A stretch of DNA of 64,000 nt from Candidatus Hodarchaeota archaeon (lineage in GTDB: Archaea; Asgardarchaeota; Heimdallarchaeia; Hodarchaeales; Hodarchaeaceae): positions 8,180-72,179 of the forward strand of contig JAEOSR010000168.1 of NCBI GenBank assembly GCA_016840285.1, read 5' to 3'. Positions within the stretch are counted from its first letter, which is position 1, and each line of letters opens with the position of its first letter. Of the stretch, positions 52,494-62,385 are shown in pieces. The notes below the pieces were generated by a model. The model saw only the letters and a list, made by a program, of their open reading frames with translations. It searched no databases and was not told the DNA's origin. Position numbers and translations under genes: made by a program.

Positions 52494-54425
52494 ATGGAAC
52501 AAGATTATCAAGAAATTCTATCTGAAATTGTACATACACAACAAAAATCGAAGAGTGTTATCTTTATTGGAATTATGGTAGGCCTAATGATGAACTGGTT
52601 AACATTGTATCTGAATGTTGTTCTCGGTCTCATGTCTGTCGGTATTTCCGCTTTCGTTGTCCTCTTATTTACTAAAATTCTTCTGAGAGAGAAAGCTACT
52701 TCTCAAAATCTTGCATTAGTTTCTATTGCTTATGGAGCAACAAGTGCTGCTGAGGCTAGTATTGGCCTTCTATTTCTCATATGGCTTTATAATAACGCTG
52801 CTTCATTTGGATTTGATAATTTCAATCCTCCCAGTTGGCTTTTACCAAGTTCATCAATCCTCACAGATAGAATTGTGTTATCAAGTGAATGGATAATTCC
52901 TTTACTTGTCCACTATTTTCTTATGCTTATCCCTGGGATTTCTGGGTTAATCCTTGGAATCTATTTAGCTCCAAAATTCATAAACAATGAGGAAGAATTC
53001 CCTTTCCCAGGAACAATTCAACGAGTGAAAACAGTTGAAGTATTAGTAACCAATCAAACATCAAAAATAAGATTGTTCAAACGGTTTTGTGCTTTGGGCT
53101 TTATTATTGCGTTAATCACTCTATTTTATCCTGTAATTGATTTTTCAAACACAAATAATGGACTATTATTTGGTATAATGCTAGGAACGATTGGGGTCAC
53201 AATGTTTTCTGTAGGATTCGTAATAAATAATCCTAAAATATCAGTACCAGCAGGAATTTCTTCTTTTGTATTATACACCGTTTTAACTCCTTTTATAATT
53301 AATATCGTTGATTTTAAGGATCAAGTTACTTCAGGCAACTTTACAAGTGACTTTTATGGGTTATATTCATATTTATTGCAGCATAAATACCTATCATTTC
53401 TGATTGGGTTTATTATTTCTGCATCAATTATATCTCCTTTCGTCTTTACCCAAATAAAAAAAATTTTTAAAAAGTTAAGGAAAAGAAAACAGCCTTCTGA
53501 AGTCACAACGTCCTCAGACATATCCTTAGCAAACAATGAGGAATTTGAAGAACCAGATCCCACCAAAACAGAGATTAAAGGGAATAATCCTTACTACACA
53601 ACTGAAAATGTGTCGATTTTAAAGAAGTTCTCTGGTTCTTTGGGTGAAAAAGAGCTAGCGATTTTCTTATCTTATACTGCTGTTTTAATTTTATCGACGT
53701 TATTCATTATTACACTTAATATTCTTCCGTCTACTCATTTTATATTGATTCTTCTACTCCTTATTTGGATTATGATTCTAGGATCATTCATTCATGGATA
53801 TATCACTGTATCAACGGTTGCAAAAGCATCTGCTGCTGCAACTATACCTTTTATATTCGATAATATCCCTCTTTTCCTGGTAGGGGCTAGGGGGTTGACT
53901 CCATATATTGCAACTCCGAAAGCTGAAGTAGGAGAAACAATTAGTATAGTTTCAACTTTAAAATTCAGTCAGCAAATGAAAATAAGTCAAAAAAGCACCA
54001 TTATCGCCTTTTTGGCTGGTTATATTGTAGCAGTTTTAGCTACTCCGTTTTTTACTTTATTCTTATGGAAAGCATTGGGAATTGGAAACGTTAATTTCCC
54101 TGCTCCTGCCTTCCCAATTTATCTTGCTTTGATAGGGCCGTTTGCAGCTGGAGCAATTGATATGTTTTTAAACATCGCAGAGCTAATCTTCGGAGGAATT
54201 CTAGCTCTGTTTTTTCCCACAATCGGATTATCAATTGCAATTGGGATGTTTTTTCCGCCCCATATGGCAATTTGTCTAAGTCTAGGTGGAATTATAGCTA
54301 TAATCGCAGAAAAAAAGAAAGGAAAAGAATGGATGAAAGATAAAGGTCAAATTATAGCTACTGCAATTTCTGTAGGAGCAACTTTTACAATCCCGATCTT
54401 AATTCTCTTAAATTTACTGTTTTAA
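52494..54425 (+). CDS. polytopic membrane transporter, OPT-family-like
   Basis: 643 residues with about 14 membrane helices in two halves joined by a charged cytosolic segment (~320-375). Short motifs recall oligopeptide/siderophore (OPT) transporters: 'SQNLALVSIAYGATSAAEASIG' (partial) near the start of the first half and 'EEFPFPG' in the loop. The similarity is weak, so I name the family with caution. It would move a peptide or metal chelate across the membrane. Its own promoter and operator lie upstream, with the regulator gene divergent. GGAGAA precedes the ATG. Confidence 0.6.
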   Translation: MEQDYQEILSEIVHTQQKSKSVIFIGIMVGLMMNWLTLYLNVVLGLMSVGISAFVVLLFTKILLREKATSQNLALVSIAYGATSAAEASIGLLFLIWLYNNAASFGFDNFNPPSWLLPSSSILTDRIVLSSEWIIPLLVHYFLMLIPGISGLILGIYLAPKFINNEEEFPFPGTIQRVKTVEVLVTNQTSKIRLFKRFCALGFIIALITLFYPVIDFSNTNNGLLFGIMLGTIGVTMFSVGFVINNPKISVPAGISSFVLYTVLTPFIINIVDFKDQVTSGNFTSDFYGLYSYLLQHKYLSFLIGFIISASIISPFVFTQIKKIFKKLRKRKQPSEVTTSSDISLANNEEFEEPDPTKTEIKGNNPYYTTENVSILKKFSGSLGEKELAIFLSYTAVLILSTLFIITLNILPSTHFILILLLLIWIMILGSFIHGYITVSTVAKASAAATIPFIFDNIPLFLVGARGLTPYIATPKAEVGETISIVSTLKFSQQMKISQKSTIIAFLAGYIVAVLATPFFTLFLWKALGIGNVNFPAPAFPIYLALIGPFAAGAIDMFLNIAELIFGGILALFFPTIGLSIAIGMFFPPHMAICLSLGGIIAIIAEKKKGKEWMKDKGQIIATAISVGATFTIPILILLNLLF

Positions 54426-54484
54426 TTACGAACTAAGCTATAATTTATGTTAGTTCAAAATATATCTACAAATAGGTTTTGAAA

Positions 54485-54940
54485 ATGACCAATTATCCTA
54501 AAGATAGAATTATGTTTGAGTTAAATGTGGAAATGACCGCAAAGATTGATATATTAATCGAAAAGGGGTTATATCCTCATCGTATTGATTTTCTTGAGAA
54601 AGCAATAGAATCCCAACTTAATCTTCATGAGGCTACTTTTCGAGAGCTAGTCAAAGAAAAAAACTTAATTATTGGATTGGCTCACTATTCTGCTAAAGAA
54701 TTAGAAGCAGTTGCTGCAAAAGGAAAAAAACTTGAGGTCAGAGTCTTGGGCGGACTTTCATTCTCTGAAGATGTCACACCAACTTTAATTGAACGATCAA
54801 TCGCAAAAATAAATCTCGCAGGGATCCTCAAAGCGCCTACAGAAGTAAAATCCGTTCTTAATACTAAAAGATACACTATCTTAGGCCAAAAATATTCAGA
54901 TTTCAAAAGATTGGAGTCAAGCGAAGAAAATGATGAATAA
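54485..54940 (+). CDS. small protein with ribbon-helix-helix-like N terminus
   Basis: 151 residues from ATG 54485; a TTG at 54479 is possible. Residues ~5-45 ('RIMFELNVEMTAKIDILIEKGLYPHRIDFLEKAIES', partial) look like a CopG/RHH strand-helix-helix. The rest has 'LEVRVLGGLSFSEDVT' repeated-strand character and 'TLIERSIAKINLAGILKAP', with no enzymatic motif. A DNA-binding regulator is possible. It follows the transporter by about 60 bases and is convergent with the helicase-like gene. Confidence 0.6.
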   Translation: MTNYPKDRIMFELNVEMTAKIDILIEKGLYPHRIDFLEKAIESQLNLHEATFRELVKEKNLIIGLAHYSAKELEAVAAKGKKLEVRVLGGLSFSEDVTPTLIERSIAKINLAGILKAPTEVKSVLNTKRYTILGQKYSDFKRLESSEENDE

Positions 54941-54968
54941 GAAAGGAGAAACAGCTAAACAATTTCAT

Positions 54969-56420
54969 TTAATCGATTATTGAAGACCAAGGATAACGCC
55001 TACTAATCTCTTGAAGTACACGACTAACCTTTCGTTCTTCAAAGGTCTCTCGATAGCACAAACACAAAACTAAACCACCGCGAGTCCTCTTAAATCTTTG
55101 ATACATTGTTTTTACCGTGTTGACTACATCATATACAATCATTAAATTTGCTTGAGGGATATCAATATCACGTTCCCCTACAGCTGTCATTACTAAAACA
55201 GCTTTCGTTTCTTCTCTCTTGAAGTTATTTAGAACCTCAATTTTGTTTCTAACTTGCCCTGTAATGAGGAAAGATGCCATTCCCATTCTTTCGACCTCCT
55301 CTTGCAAGCAACTAGCTGTATCTAAAAATGAGCACAAAACAACTGTTTTAGAATTTGGAGGTTGGTGTTCAATAAGATCATGTACAGTATTGATTTTGGT
55401 ATTTATCTTAGGTAAAGCGTGAATAAGCTCCTTAGTTACTCCGAATTTCTTCAAACGATATAGAAATTTGCGATATTTTTTTGGTTGCATTGCTGTACAG
55501 TATTTACGTACTAATAATAATCCTTGATATTTCTGATTATCCCCAGATTCAGACTCTAACATACCAGAGACTAGAGCCAGTTGTGAGGAAGGAATAGCCT
55601 CAAGAAGTGTTGGTCTATCTTCCAAGGTTTCATCTAAAATTTTTTGACGTAGATCCATGATCGCTTGATCTATCAGATCCAGAATAGTCTTCAATTCAGG
55701 ACTTACATCGATCTGTAGTCGTTGGATGTAAGTATTCTTGATATAATCTTGTATATCGGTCTGTGTTAAAAGGGAGTCCATCCGAATTATATGAAGGTCA
55801 GGAATACTACTATTCAGAGTGACAATTTCTTGTTGAATTTCAATCGTTTCTTTTCTATAATCATAGAATATGTGATCATCACGAATTGTACCAGTCATTC
55901 CAACAATCCACGCCTTAGATTGCACAAAATAGGGGATTAGTGTGTTATAAGGATAAATTAATAAGCGTGAATCTCCGTGTCGTCGAACTATTTTATCTAT
56001 TTCATTAATAATAACTACGTCAAATATGGGTTTTGTAATTATTCTCTTAAAGGCATTTAAGAAGGTTTGAGGCGTGGATGCCACTATTCGGGCGTTTTCG
56101 AGAATCTTCTTTCGGATGTATCCAGGTGTTCGACTTGAAAAAGCTTGAAAATCTGCTTCATGGAACCCACCATATTCCTCCTCAAAGTAGTGGATTGTTT
56201 CAGAATAACTAAGAGTCGAATGCAATAGAAGCAGAACTCTTTTTTCTGAAAGAATATTCTTGATGAGTAAAAATGTTAGTACACGTTTTCCCAATCCAGT
56301 GTCAACTTCGGCAATTGTGTGATATCCTTGGAGGTAGTTTTCTTTTAGTATGGAAAGAATCTTTTTTTGATATTGTCTTTGTTGAATCACACTTCTCTCT
56401 GCCGATTTATTGTTTACCAA
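54969..56420 (-). CDS. SF2 helicase-like protein with altered catalytic motifs (Hef-like core)
   Basis: 483 residues. Motif order is that of Hef/FANCM-type SF2 helicases: motif I 'DTGLGKR' (usual TGLGKT), motif Ia, motif II 'INEIDK' (usual DEAH/DECH), motif III 'MTGTI', the helical insert (~205-330), then motif V 'AVGERDIDIP' and motif VI 'QRFKRTRGG' (usual QRxGRTGR). The fold-supporting residues are kept, but the Thr of motif I and the first Asp of motif II are lost, so ATP hydrolysis is doubtful. No nuclease or HhH domain follows. It starts back to back with the coiled-coil gene, sharing a ~137-base promoter region. Confidence 0.75.
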   Translation of the reverse strand: MVNNKSAERSVIQQRQYQKKILSILKENYLQGYHTIAEVDTGLGKRVLTFLLIKNILSEKRVLLLLHSTLSYSETIHYFEEEYGGFHEADFQAFSSRTPGYIRKKILENARIVASTPQTFLNAFKRIITKPIFDVVIINEIDKIVRRHGDSRLLIYPYNTLIPYFVQSKAWIVGMTGTIRDDHIFYDYRKETIEIQQEIVTLNSSIPDLHIIRMDSLLTQTDIQDYIKNTYIQRLQIDVSPELKTILDLIDQAIMDLRQKILDETLEDRPTLLEAIPSSQLALVSGMLESESGDNQKYQGLLLVRKYCTAMQPKKYRKFLYRLKKFGVTKELIHALPKINTKINTVHDLIEHQPPNSKTVVLCSFLDTASCLQEEVERMGMASFLITGQVRNKIEVLNNFKREETKAVLVMTAVGERDIDIPQANLMIVYDVVNTVKTMYQRFKRTRGGLVLCLCYRETFEERKVSRVLQEISRRYPWSSIID

Positions 56421-56557
56421 GGCAGTATAATTTAGATACTAAGTTATTATAAACTTACAAGCTCACATAAAAATCTTTAACATCTTTTTAAAACTGAAAC
56501 ATCATTTATGCGAATATTGAATAAAAGGTTAAAATTAGATTTTAATGCGGGATAATT

Positions 56558-59500
56558 ATGTCAAAAGACTTACTTGAACAGCTAGGGCTCACATCTGAAG
56601 AGACCCGAGTCTATATTATTATTATTTCTAATTTGGTGAGAACAATTGATGAAATTATAATTTTAGCAAGAGATCTAAATCCTGAAGTTATTAAAAACGC
56701 TCTCGATGAATTAGAAAAGAAGAAATTTATACGAGTAGTTCCTGGGAAGGTGCCTCAATATATCGCCTTAGCTCCAGCAATAGCTGTTACTAGTGAAATT
56801 GATAGGCAAATAGAAAACGAATTGAATCAAATTCAAGAAGAGATCATGAATCGTTGGGAAGGAGGGCAAAAAGAATTGGTGGAAATGATTAATGATTTTC
56901 AAAAGGGTTCCGAGCTCTTCTCAAAAACTGAAAAAGAACTTCGCTCTCATATTAATGCTTATTTGGAACAAAGAAAGACTAAAAGCACTGCAATCCTGCA
57001 ACAGATTAAAAATCAAATCTCAGTCCAAAACAAAGAAAATACTATTAGATTTGAGGATTTGATAACAGGATTCTCTGCTAATTTAGAAACAGAAGTCCAA
57101 AATGATATCTCACAACTTGAATCAAAACTACAAACGATTAAAGAAGCTCAAACAGAAGAAAGAGAGCTACATCTCGAGAAAATCTCGAAAATCTATTCTG
57201 AAAGAATCGATAACTTCAACAATCTTTTTACTCAAGTGAAACAATCAGTTCAAACACTTCAACAACAGCTTTCCAACGCAACTGAGAACTTGAATTCGAC
57301 CCTTACGAATGTTAACGAACAGACTAAGCGAAATATTGAACAAAACAAACTCGTTAGTCAAGAAGACCTCAGTTCAATTGAAGAAGAGGTAACTAGGAAA
57401 CTAACTGATAAATTAGCCATTATTAACCAACAAATTGAAACAGTGCAAACAAATCTCATAAATTTGGGGGAGGAATCATTGACGTCCATTCAAGGGATGG
57501 TTAAAGAATTCAGTGAAAAAGCATCTCAAAGTTCAATCTCTGTAGTGGAAATCACAAATAAAACAGCTGAAAATCTATGGAAACACTTTCAAGAAATGCT
57601 TCAGTCATTTGCACAGACTATCAGTAGTTTAGATGAAGTTAAGGAAAAATTGACCTCCAAGGTAATAATTGAAATATTGAATGATACTACATCTAATATA
57701 AAGGATGGGTTATTCAAAGAAGTAGAAGACCTTGAGAAAATTCAAACAGACGGAGTGATACTTATCAATACTGAAATGACTACTCAGTTATCAACATTTC
57801 AAGAGAGAATGGAAAATGATATTTCACAATTATTTGCGAAGCTAGAAAGTTCTATCCGAGAGCGGTACACTACTGGTATAGAAAAAATGGTTCAATTGCC
57901 CTTAGAAATTTCTTCTCTTTTAGAAACCAATAAAAATTTGATTATTCAAGAAAATTCAAAGTTAAACAGTAGTGCAATACAAGATTTTGAACATTATATT
58001 CAGTCAACACTTGACACTGTATCAGAGAATTTTACGGAAATGATAAGGAAACTATCTGATTCAGAAAAAGTTTTCGTTGAAGATTCAGAGATAGATTTAG
58101 TGGATATTTCAACAGCTATAGATGAATTGAACCTGAAAATAAAGGAAACAACCTCAAATCGTGAGAAAATCTCTGAAGCTTTGTTATACCTCCGAAATGT
58201 TACAAATGAGGAATTCTCGTCTTTTGGAACCTCCGCGGGCATGATGCTTGGCCAGATGCAATCGACGATAACCGAAAATGTCGCTGCAAGAACAGAAGAG
58301 ATCTCTCAGAATTTTAATGTAATTAATCAGGTTACAGGGAATTTAAACAAGATCTCTAACAATTCCCAAACAGAAATCTCAAGAATCCTTGACCAATTAA
58401 AAACAAGTATAGATGCTGGTAATCAAACAATTTCTGAAGCTTTTGATCAAGATATTGCTAATCTCTCAATGGATGTTGTAGAAGTTAACGAAGCTGCTGT
58501 GAAAGAACAAAATGAATTAATAGCAGCATCGAATATACGACTAAACTCTTTAAGTGATAGGATCGGGAAATCGACCTCACAACTCAGTCGTAATATTCCC
58601 ACTCAACTAGAGGAATACCAAGCACGCCATACTGATGATTTTAATAACTTCGATAGGGCTGTAAAGGCAGAACTAAATAAAATTAAAGCCCGTTTAACTG
58701 AAATCAACTCAGAGGTCACTGATAGATTGGGTAAGAGAGTAAGTCTAGGCAAAGGAGGATTTCAGGATATAGAAAAGATTGTAACTTCAGCATTGAAGGA
58801 GTTTGAAAGTGCTCAAAAACGGACAGAAAGACTCATTGATGATCAAATTCATAATTTTAACACTTCTAGTGATTCTTTTGCAGAAACAATAAACACAAGC
58901 TTGAATACTCAAAATCTGGAGATCCAACGTTTGATGGACACTATCAGCGAAGATCTCTCAAAATCTGTCAATTCCTCATATGAAATGGCGCTGAAGAATA
59001 TTTCTGTGTTTTCAGACAAAATAAGACAGAGATTCAACTCACGAAAAGAGGATCTTACTGATCATCTTTCCCTTCTCCTCGCAACAATTTCAACATCACT
59101 AGGAGAAAACCTTAAAGAGAGGCTTGTTAACGAATTTGAAAAAATGGATTCAACTTTACAGCAAATAAAACAGACAGCTCATGCACCTCAAGAGCTAGAG
59201 ACAGTTTTAAGTGCTGAAGTAGAAAATTTCATCAAAAACCTACAAATCGCATTCCAATCGGCAAGTGAATCAGGAAGAGCTCGGATTGCTGAAGTAATTA
59301 ACGAATCAGTCGCTGCAGAGATAGATAGAACTTATAATAATTTAAAGGATCAATTTGATCTTTCAAATCTCAAAAATATCATTTCCAGTCATTGGAAAGT
59401 GACTTCTCAAAAAGGTACCACTGTTTTAACCCAGACTAGTAAAGAATTAAAAAATCAGTCAAATATATTACTTGAGTCAATAGATGACTGTCTTCAAAAC

Positions 59501-61165
59501 TTGACAATAAGATTATTTGAAACTCAGAACCAACTCAATGAATTTGTGAGTTCACAAATCCAGACATTAGCTTCGACTCACAAAGAGAAATGTCAAGAAG
59601 TTCCAACCCAACTGGAAGAAAATGGTACAACTGTCATCGCTACTTTAGAAGAGGCACTACGAGAACTTCAAGATCATATCACAGCAGTTAATCAAACCAT
59701 CAATGAATCAATTAAAGAATCAACATCTAAGATTAAATCGAGCACAGCTGAAAAACTACAGGATATTCGAGCTCTTCCTTCATTATTAGAGGATACCACA
59801 ACAAAATTACAGAATGATATTAAAACGCAATACAATAGCTCAAAAGAAAGAATTGAGACTGTAAGGTCATCGAGCTTAGATCATCTTAAGAAAATGGAAC
59901 AAAGGATCACAAATCAGAGAGTAGAATTCACTAACCAAATCAAAAAGATAAAAACTGAACTAGAAAACGAGTTAAGCGATCTGAAATCAAAAGTAGCTGA
60001 ATTAGATAAAAACTTCCCCGAGAAAAAGGCTCAAACAGAAAAAGAGATCCAAGAAGCAATAAAAACATACAGTTCTAATATCAGAGAAATATTCACTAAA
60101 ATCGAGACAGAGTTAAGCTCTAGTAAGATTCAGTTAAGTCAAAAAATGGATCGCCTTTATCAAGATTTTCTTGCATCACTTGAAACTTATGTATCAACTG
60201 GTGAAAATTTTGTAAAATCTTTGAATACTCGACATAATACGCTATTAAATCAAGTTAATAGTTTCTTGGATGATAGTACCACGAATAATACAAATGCTTT
60301 AGAGCTTGAAAAGAGTACTATTATCGACCGTCAGCAGGCACTGTTCACAGAAGTTGATCAACGTGTAACCAGTTTCTCAAGCTCATTCGGTCAGGTTATT
60401 ACTAGCAGCTTGGAAGATATCTCCAATGATATACAAGAAAACATCACAGGGATAAAGAACACAGTTATTGAAGTAAGTAGTTCATATTATGATCCCATTG
60501 ATACAATGCTTACCGAATCATATTCATTCTTCGAATCAGAAGGACAGAAAATAGTAAACGTACTTGAACATGAGGTTTTGAATCTTGTGTCAGAAGTTGA
60601 CAAGCAGGCAACCCAAATACAAGATACGATATCAAGCGATCTGGCTCAATTAATTGGTGCAATTCCTGATAAAATTGGATCAGGACTTACAAAAAGTAAA
60701 GAATTAATGTCGGCCATCTCAAAGGTACAAAAATTAGCAATGGAAGTACCAATAACAAGTGTTGATGAAACATATCTTCAATCTCAAACTGAAACAAAAG
60801 TAATTGCTACATTAGAGGCCATGCTGAGTCGTACAAAGTCTACAATTCAAATTATGGTACCCAAACTATCATTGATTCCTTGGGATCTTTTAGAAGGAGC
60901 AGGAACTCGTCGTCGTATACAAATCCTTACTGAGGTTGATTCTCAAGAAATGGCCAACAGAATATCTCAAGAACTAGGTAATGTCCAATTGAAACACCAT
61001 GAAAATATTGAGGTTTATGCGTTCGCGCGAGACGGGACAGAGGAAGCAGCAGTTGGGACTGGTGATAGTAGTGGTGTTCAATTAATCATTACAACAGATA
61101 GTCGCCTTATTGGAATTCTTAAGGAAATAATCCAAGATTTTTGGCCGCGGGGTAAGTCAGTATAG
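56558..61165 (+). CDS. giant coiled-coil protein bracketed by TrmB halves
   Basis: 1535 residues. The first ~100 ('LGLTSEETRVYIIIISNLV', 'VIKNALDELEKKKFIRVVPGKVPQYIAL', partial) are a TrmB winged helix. The last ~130 ('IATLEAMLSRTKSTIQIMVPKLSLIPW', partial, then 'RRRIQILTEVD' and 'LIITTDSRLIGILKEIIQDFW', partial) match the TrmB C-terminal PLD-like sensor region. Between them ~1250 residues are almost all heptad-like helix rich in Gln, Glu, Asn, Ser and Lys, resembling chemoreceptor or SMC/myosin coils. No ATPase head or membrane helix is present. It may be a filamentous DNA-bound or sensor scaffold; this is inference. A single frame spans 4.6 kb. Confidence 0.85.
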   Translation: MSKDLLEQLGLTSEETRVYIIIISNLVRTIDEIIILARDLNPEVIKNALDELEKKKFIRVVPGKVPQYIALAPAIAVTSEIDRQIENELNQIQEEIMNRWEGGQKELVEMINDFQKGSELFSKTEKELRSHINAYLEQRKTKSTAILQQIKNQISVQNKENTIRFEDLITGFSANLETEVQNDISQLESKLQTIKEAQTEERELHLEKISKIYSERIDNFNNLFTQVKQSVQTLQQQLSNATENLNSTLTNVNEQTKRNIEQNKLVSQEDLSSIEEEVTRKLTDKLAIINQQIETVQTNLINLGEESLTSIQGMVKEFSEKASQSSISVVEITNKTAENLWKHFQEMLQSFAQTISSLDEVKEKLTSKVIIEILNDTTSNIKDGLFKEVEDLEKIQTDGVILINTEMTTQLSTFQERMENDISQLFAKLESSIRERYTTGIEKMVQLPLEISSLLETNKNLIIQENSKLNSSAIQDFEHYIQSTLDTVSENFTEMIRKLSDSEKVFVEDSEIDLVDISTAIDELNLKIKETTSNREKISEALLYLRNVTNEEFSSFGTSAGMMLGQMQSTITENVAARTEEISQNFNVINQVTGNLNKISNNSQTEISRILDQLKTSIDAGNQTISEAFDQDIANLSMDVVEVNEAAVKEQNELIAASNIRLNSLSDRIGKSTSQLSRNIPTQLEEYQARHTDDFNNFDRAVKAELNKIKARLTEINSEVTDRLGKRVSLGKGGFQDIEKIVTSALKEFESAQKRTERLIDDQIHNFNTSSDSFAETINTSLNTQNLEIQRLMDTISEDLSKSVNSSYEMALKNISVFSDKIRQRFNSRKEDLTDHLSLLLATISTSLGENLKERLVNEFEKMDSTLQQIKQTAHAPQELETVLSAEVENFIKNLQIAFQSASESGRARIAEVINESVAAEIDRTYNNLKDQFDLSNLKNIISSHWKVTSQKGTTVLTQTSKELKNQSNILLESIDDCLQNLTIRLFETQNQLNEFVSSQIQTLASTHKEKCQEVPTQLEENGTTVIATLEEALRELQDHITAVNQTINESIKESTSKIKSSTAEKLQDIRALPSLLEDTTTKLQNDIKTQYNSSKERIETVRSSSLDHLKKMEQRITNQRVEFTNQIKKIKTELENELSDLKSKVAELDKNFPEKKAQTEKEIQEAIKTYSSNIREIFTKIETELSSSKIQLSQKMDRLYQDFLASLETYVSTGENFVKSLNTRHNTLLNQVNSFLDDSTTNNTNALELEKSTIIDRQQALFTEVDQRVTSFSSSFGQVITSSLEDISNDIQENITGIKNTVIEVSSSYYDPIDTMLTESYSFFESEGQKIVNVLEHEVLNLVSEVDKQATQIQDTISSDLAQLIGAIPDKIGSGLTKSKELMSAISKVQKLAMEVPITSVDETYLQSQTETKVIATLEAMLSRTKSTIQIMVPKLSLIPWDLLEGAGTRRRIQILTEVDSQEMANRISQELGNVQLKHHENIEVYAFARDGTEEAAVGTGDSSGVQLIITTDSRLIGILKEIIQDFWPRGKSV

Positions 61166-61217
61166 TAAGCTCTATCATCAATAATACATTTACTAATATT
61201 TTTCACAGCGATTCAAA

Positions 61218-62294
61218 ATGACAAAACTTACATTGAATGATATCAACAAATTAATCTTGTATAAACAGCATTTAACAGAAGATTCAAGGACTCAAGATCT
61301 TGTAGAGATAGTAAAAGATCTAGCTGGACTTCACGCAACTATTCCAATGACTTCCTATCTAAGTTTGTTGGCGCGGATTAATAATTTCACGAAAGAACTC
61401 TTAGATGAAGAACTTTACGTGAAAAGACGTCTTGCAAAGATCCGATGTATTCGTAAAACCCTTTATATTCTTCCTCAAGAAATGATCCCAGCATTTCATG
61501 TCGCGACAAACAAAATGGTGGAAAAACAGTCAAAAAAAGCACTAGAATTCCGTGGGATTTCACTTGACACATATCAAACGATTTCAGTATCAATTCTTAG
61601 AATATTGAAAGAAAAAAACGAAGAAATGACTGCATCAGAGATTAGAAAAGCTCTGTCAACTGAATTAAATATCTCTTACGTTTTATATCTAATGTGTGAC
61701 CAACTGCTTATAATAAGAAGTAGACCTCGTAAATATTACCTTTTTAACGAATTTTTTCCAAATCTTGATTATGCTGGAATAAATGAATCCAAAGCAAAAA
61801 ATCAGCTCGTTCAATACTATCTTCAAGCTTTCGGTCCTGCTTCCGAAGAAGATATAATTTGGTGGACAGGTTTAAGAAAAACACAGATTAAAAAAGCATT
61901 AAATCAAATTCAAGATGAGATATTACAGGTTAGAATTTCAGATCTAGATAAGAATCTTCTCTTGCTACAATCAGATATAAACATGATAGAAAAAAGAATT
62001 CATATAAAAAAGAAAGTGGTTAATCTTCTACCGTCTCTAGATCCATATATCATGGGGTACAAAGAACGGGAAAGATATTTTCTCTCCGATAATCATTACC
62101 ATTATATTTTTGATCGTACTGGAAATGCTACATCTGTAATTTTATATGATGGACAAATTATTGGAGTTTGGGACATAATAAAAGCCAAAAAACCGTTCTT
62201 GAAGTTTTTCCTTTTTGAAGACTCGAAAGAAGACACCAAAAATATAATAATCCAAAAAGCGAAAAAAATTGGAAAATTCTTTACTAATTATTGA
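61218..62294 (+). CDS. AlkZ/YcaQ-like winged-helix DNA glycosylase family protein
   Basis: 358 residues of the HTH_42/AlkZ fold: tandem winged helices with 'LAGLHATIPMTSYLSLLARI' (partial) near 30-55, 'RCIRKTLYILPQEM', and later 'WWTGLRKTQIKKAL' and 'LLPSLDPYIMGYKERERYF' (partial). The last element is strongly conserved in AlkZ-like proteins. These enzymes remove bulky or crosslinked alkylated bases. The catalytic Q-x-Q region of AlkZ reads HAT here, as in some AlkZ-like subgroups, so activity is uncertain. It follows the coiled-coil gene by 52 bases on the same strand. Confidence 0.75.
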   Translation: MTKLTLNDINKLILYKQHLTEDSRTQDLVEIVKDLAGLHATIPMTSYLSLLARINNFTKELLDEELYVKRRLAKIRCIRKTLYILPQEMIPAFHVATNKMVEKQSKKALEFRGISLDTYQTISVSILRILKEKNEEMTASEIRKALSTELNISYVLYLMCDQLLIIRSRPRKYYLFNEFFPNLDYAGINESKAKNQLVQYYLQAFGPASEEDIIWWTGLRKTQIKKALNQIQDEILQVRISDLDKNLLLLQSDINMIEKRIHIKKKVVNLLPSLDPYIMGYKERERYFLSDNHYHYIFDRTGNATSVILYDGQIIGVWDIIKAKKPFLKFFLFEDSKEDTKNIIIQKAKKIGKFFTNY

Positions 62295-62385
62295 TAACAT
62301 AATTGCTTATGTTGAAAAATCTTTATAAATCCAAGATGTCATATTATTTTTCAGAATAAAAATTTTTTCAGGAAAGGAATGAAAA

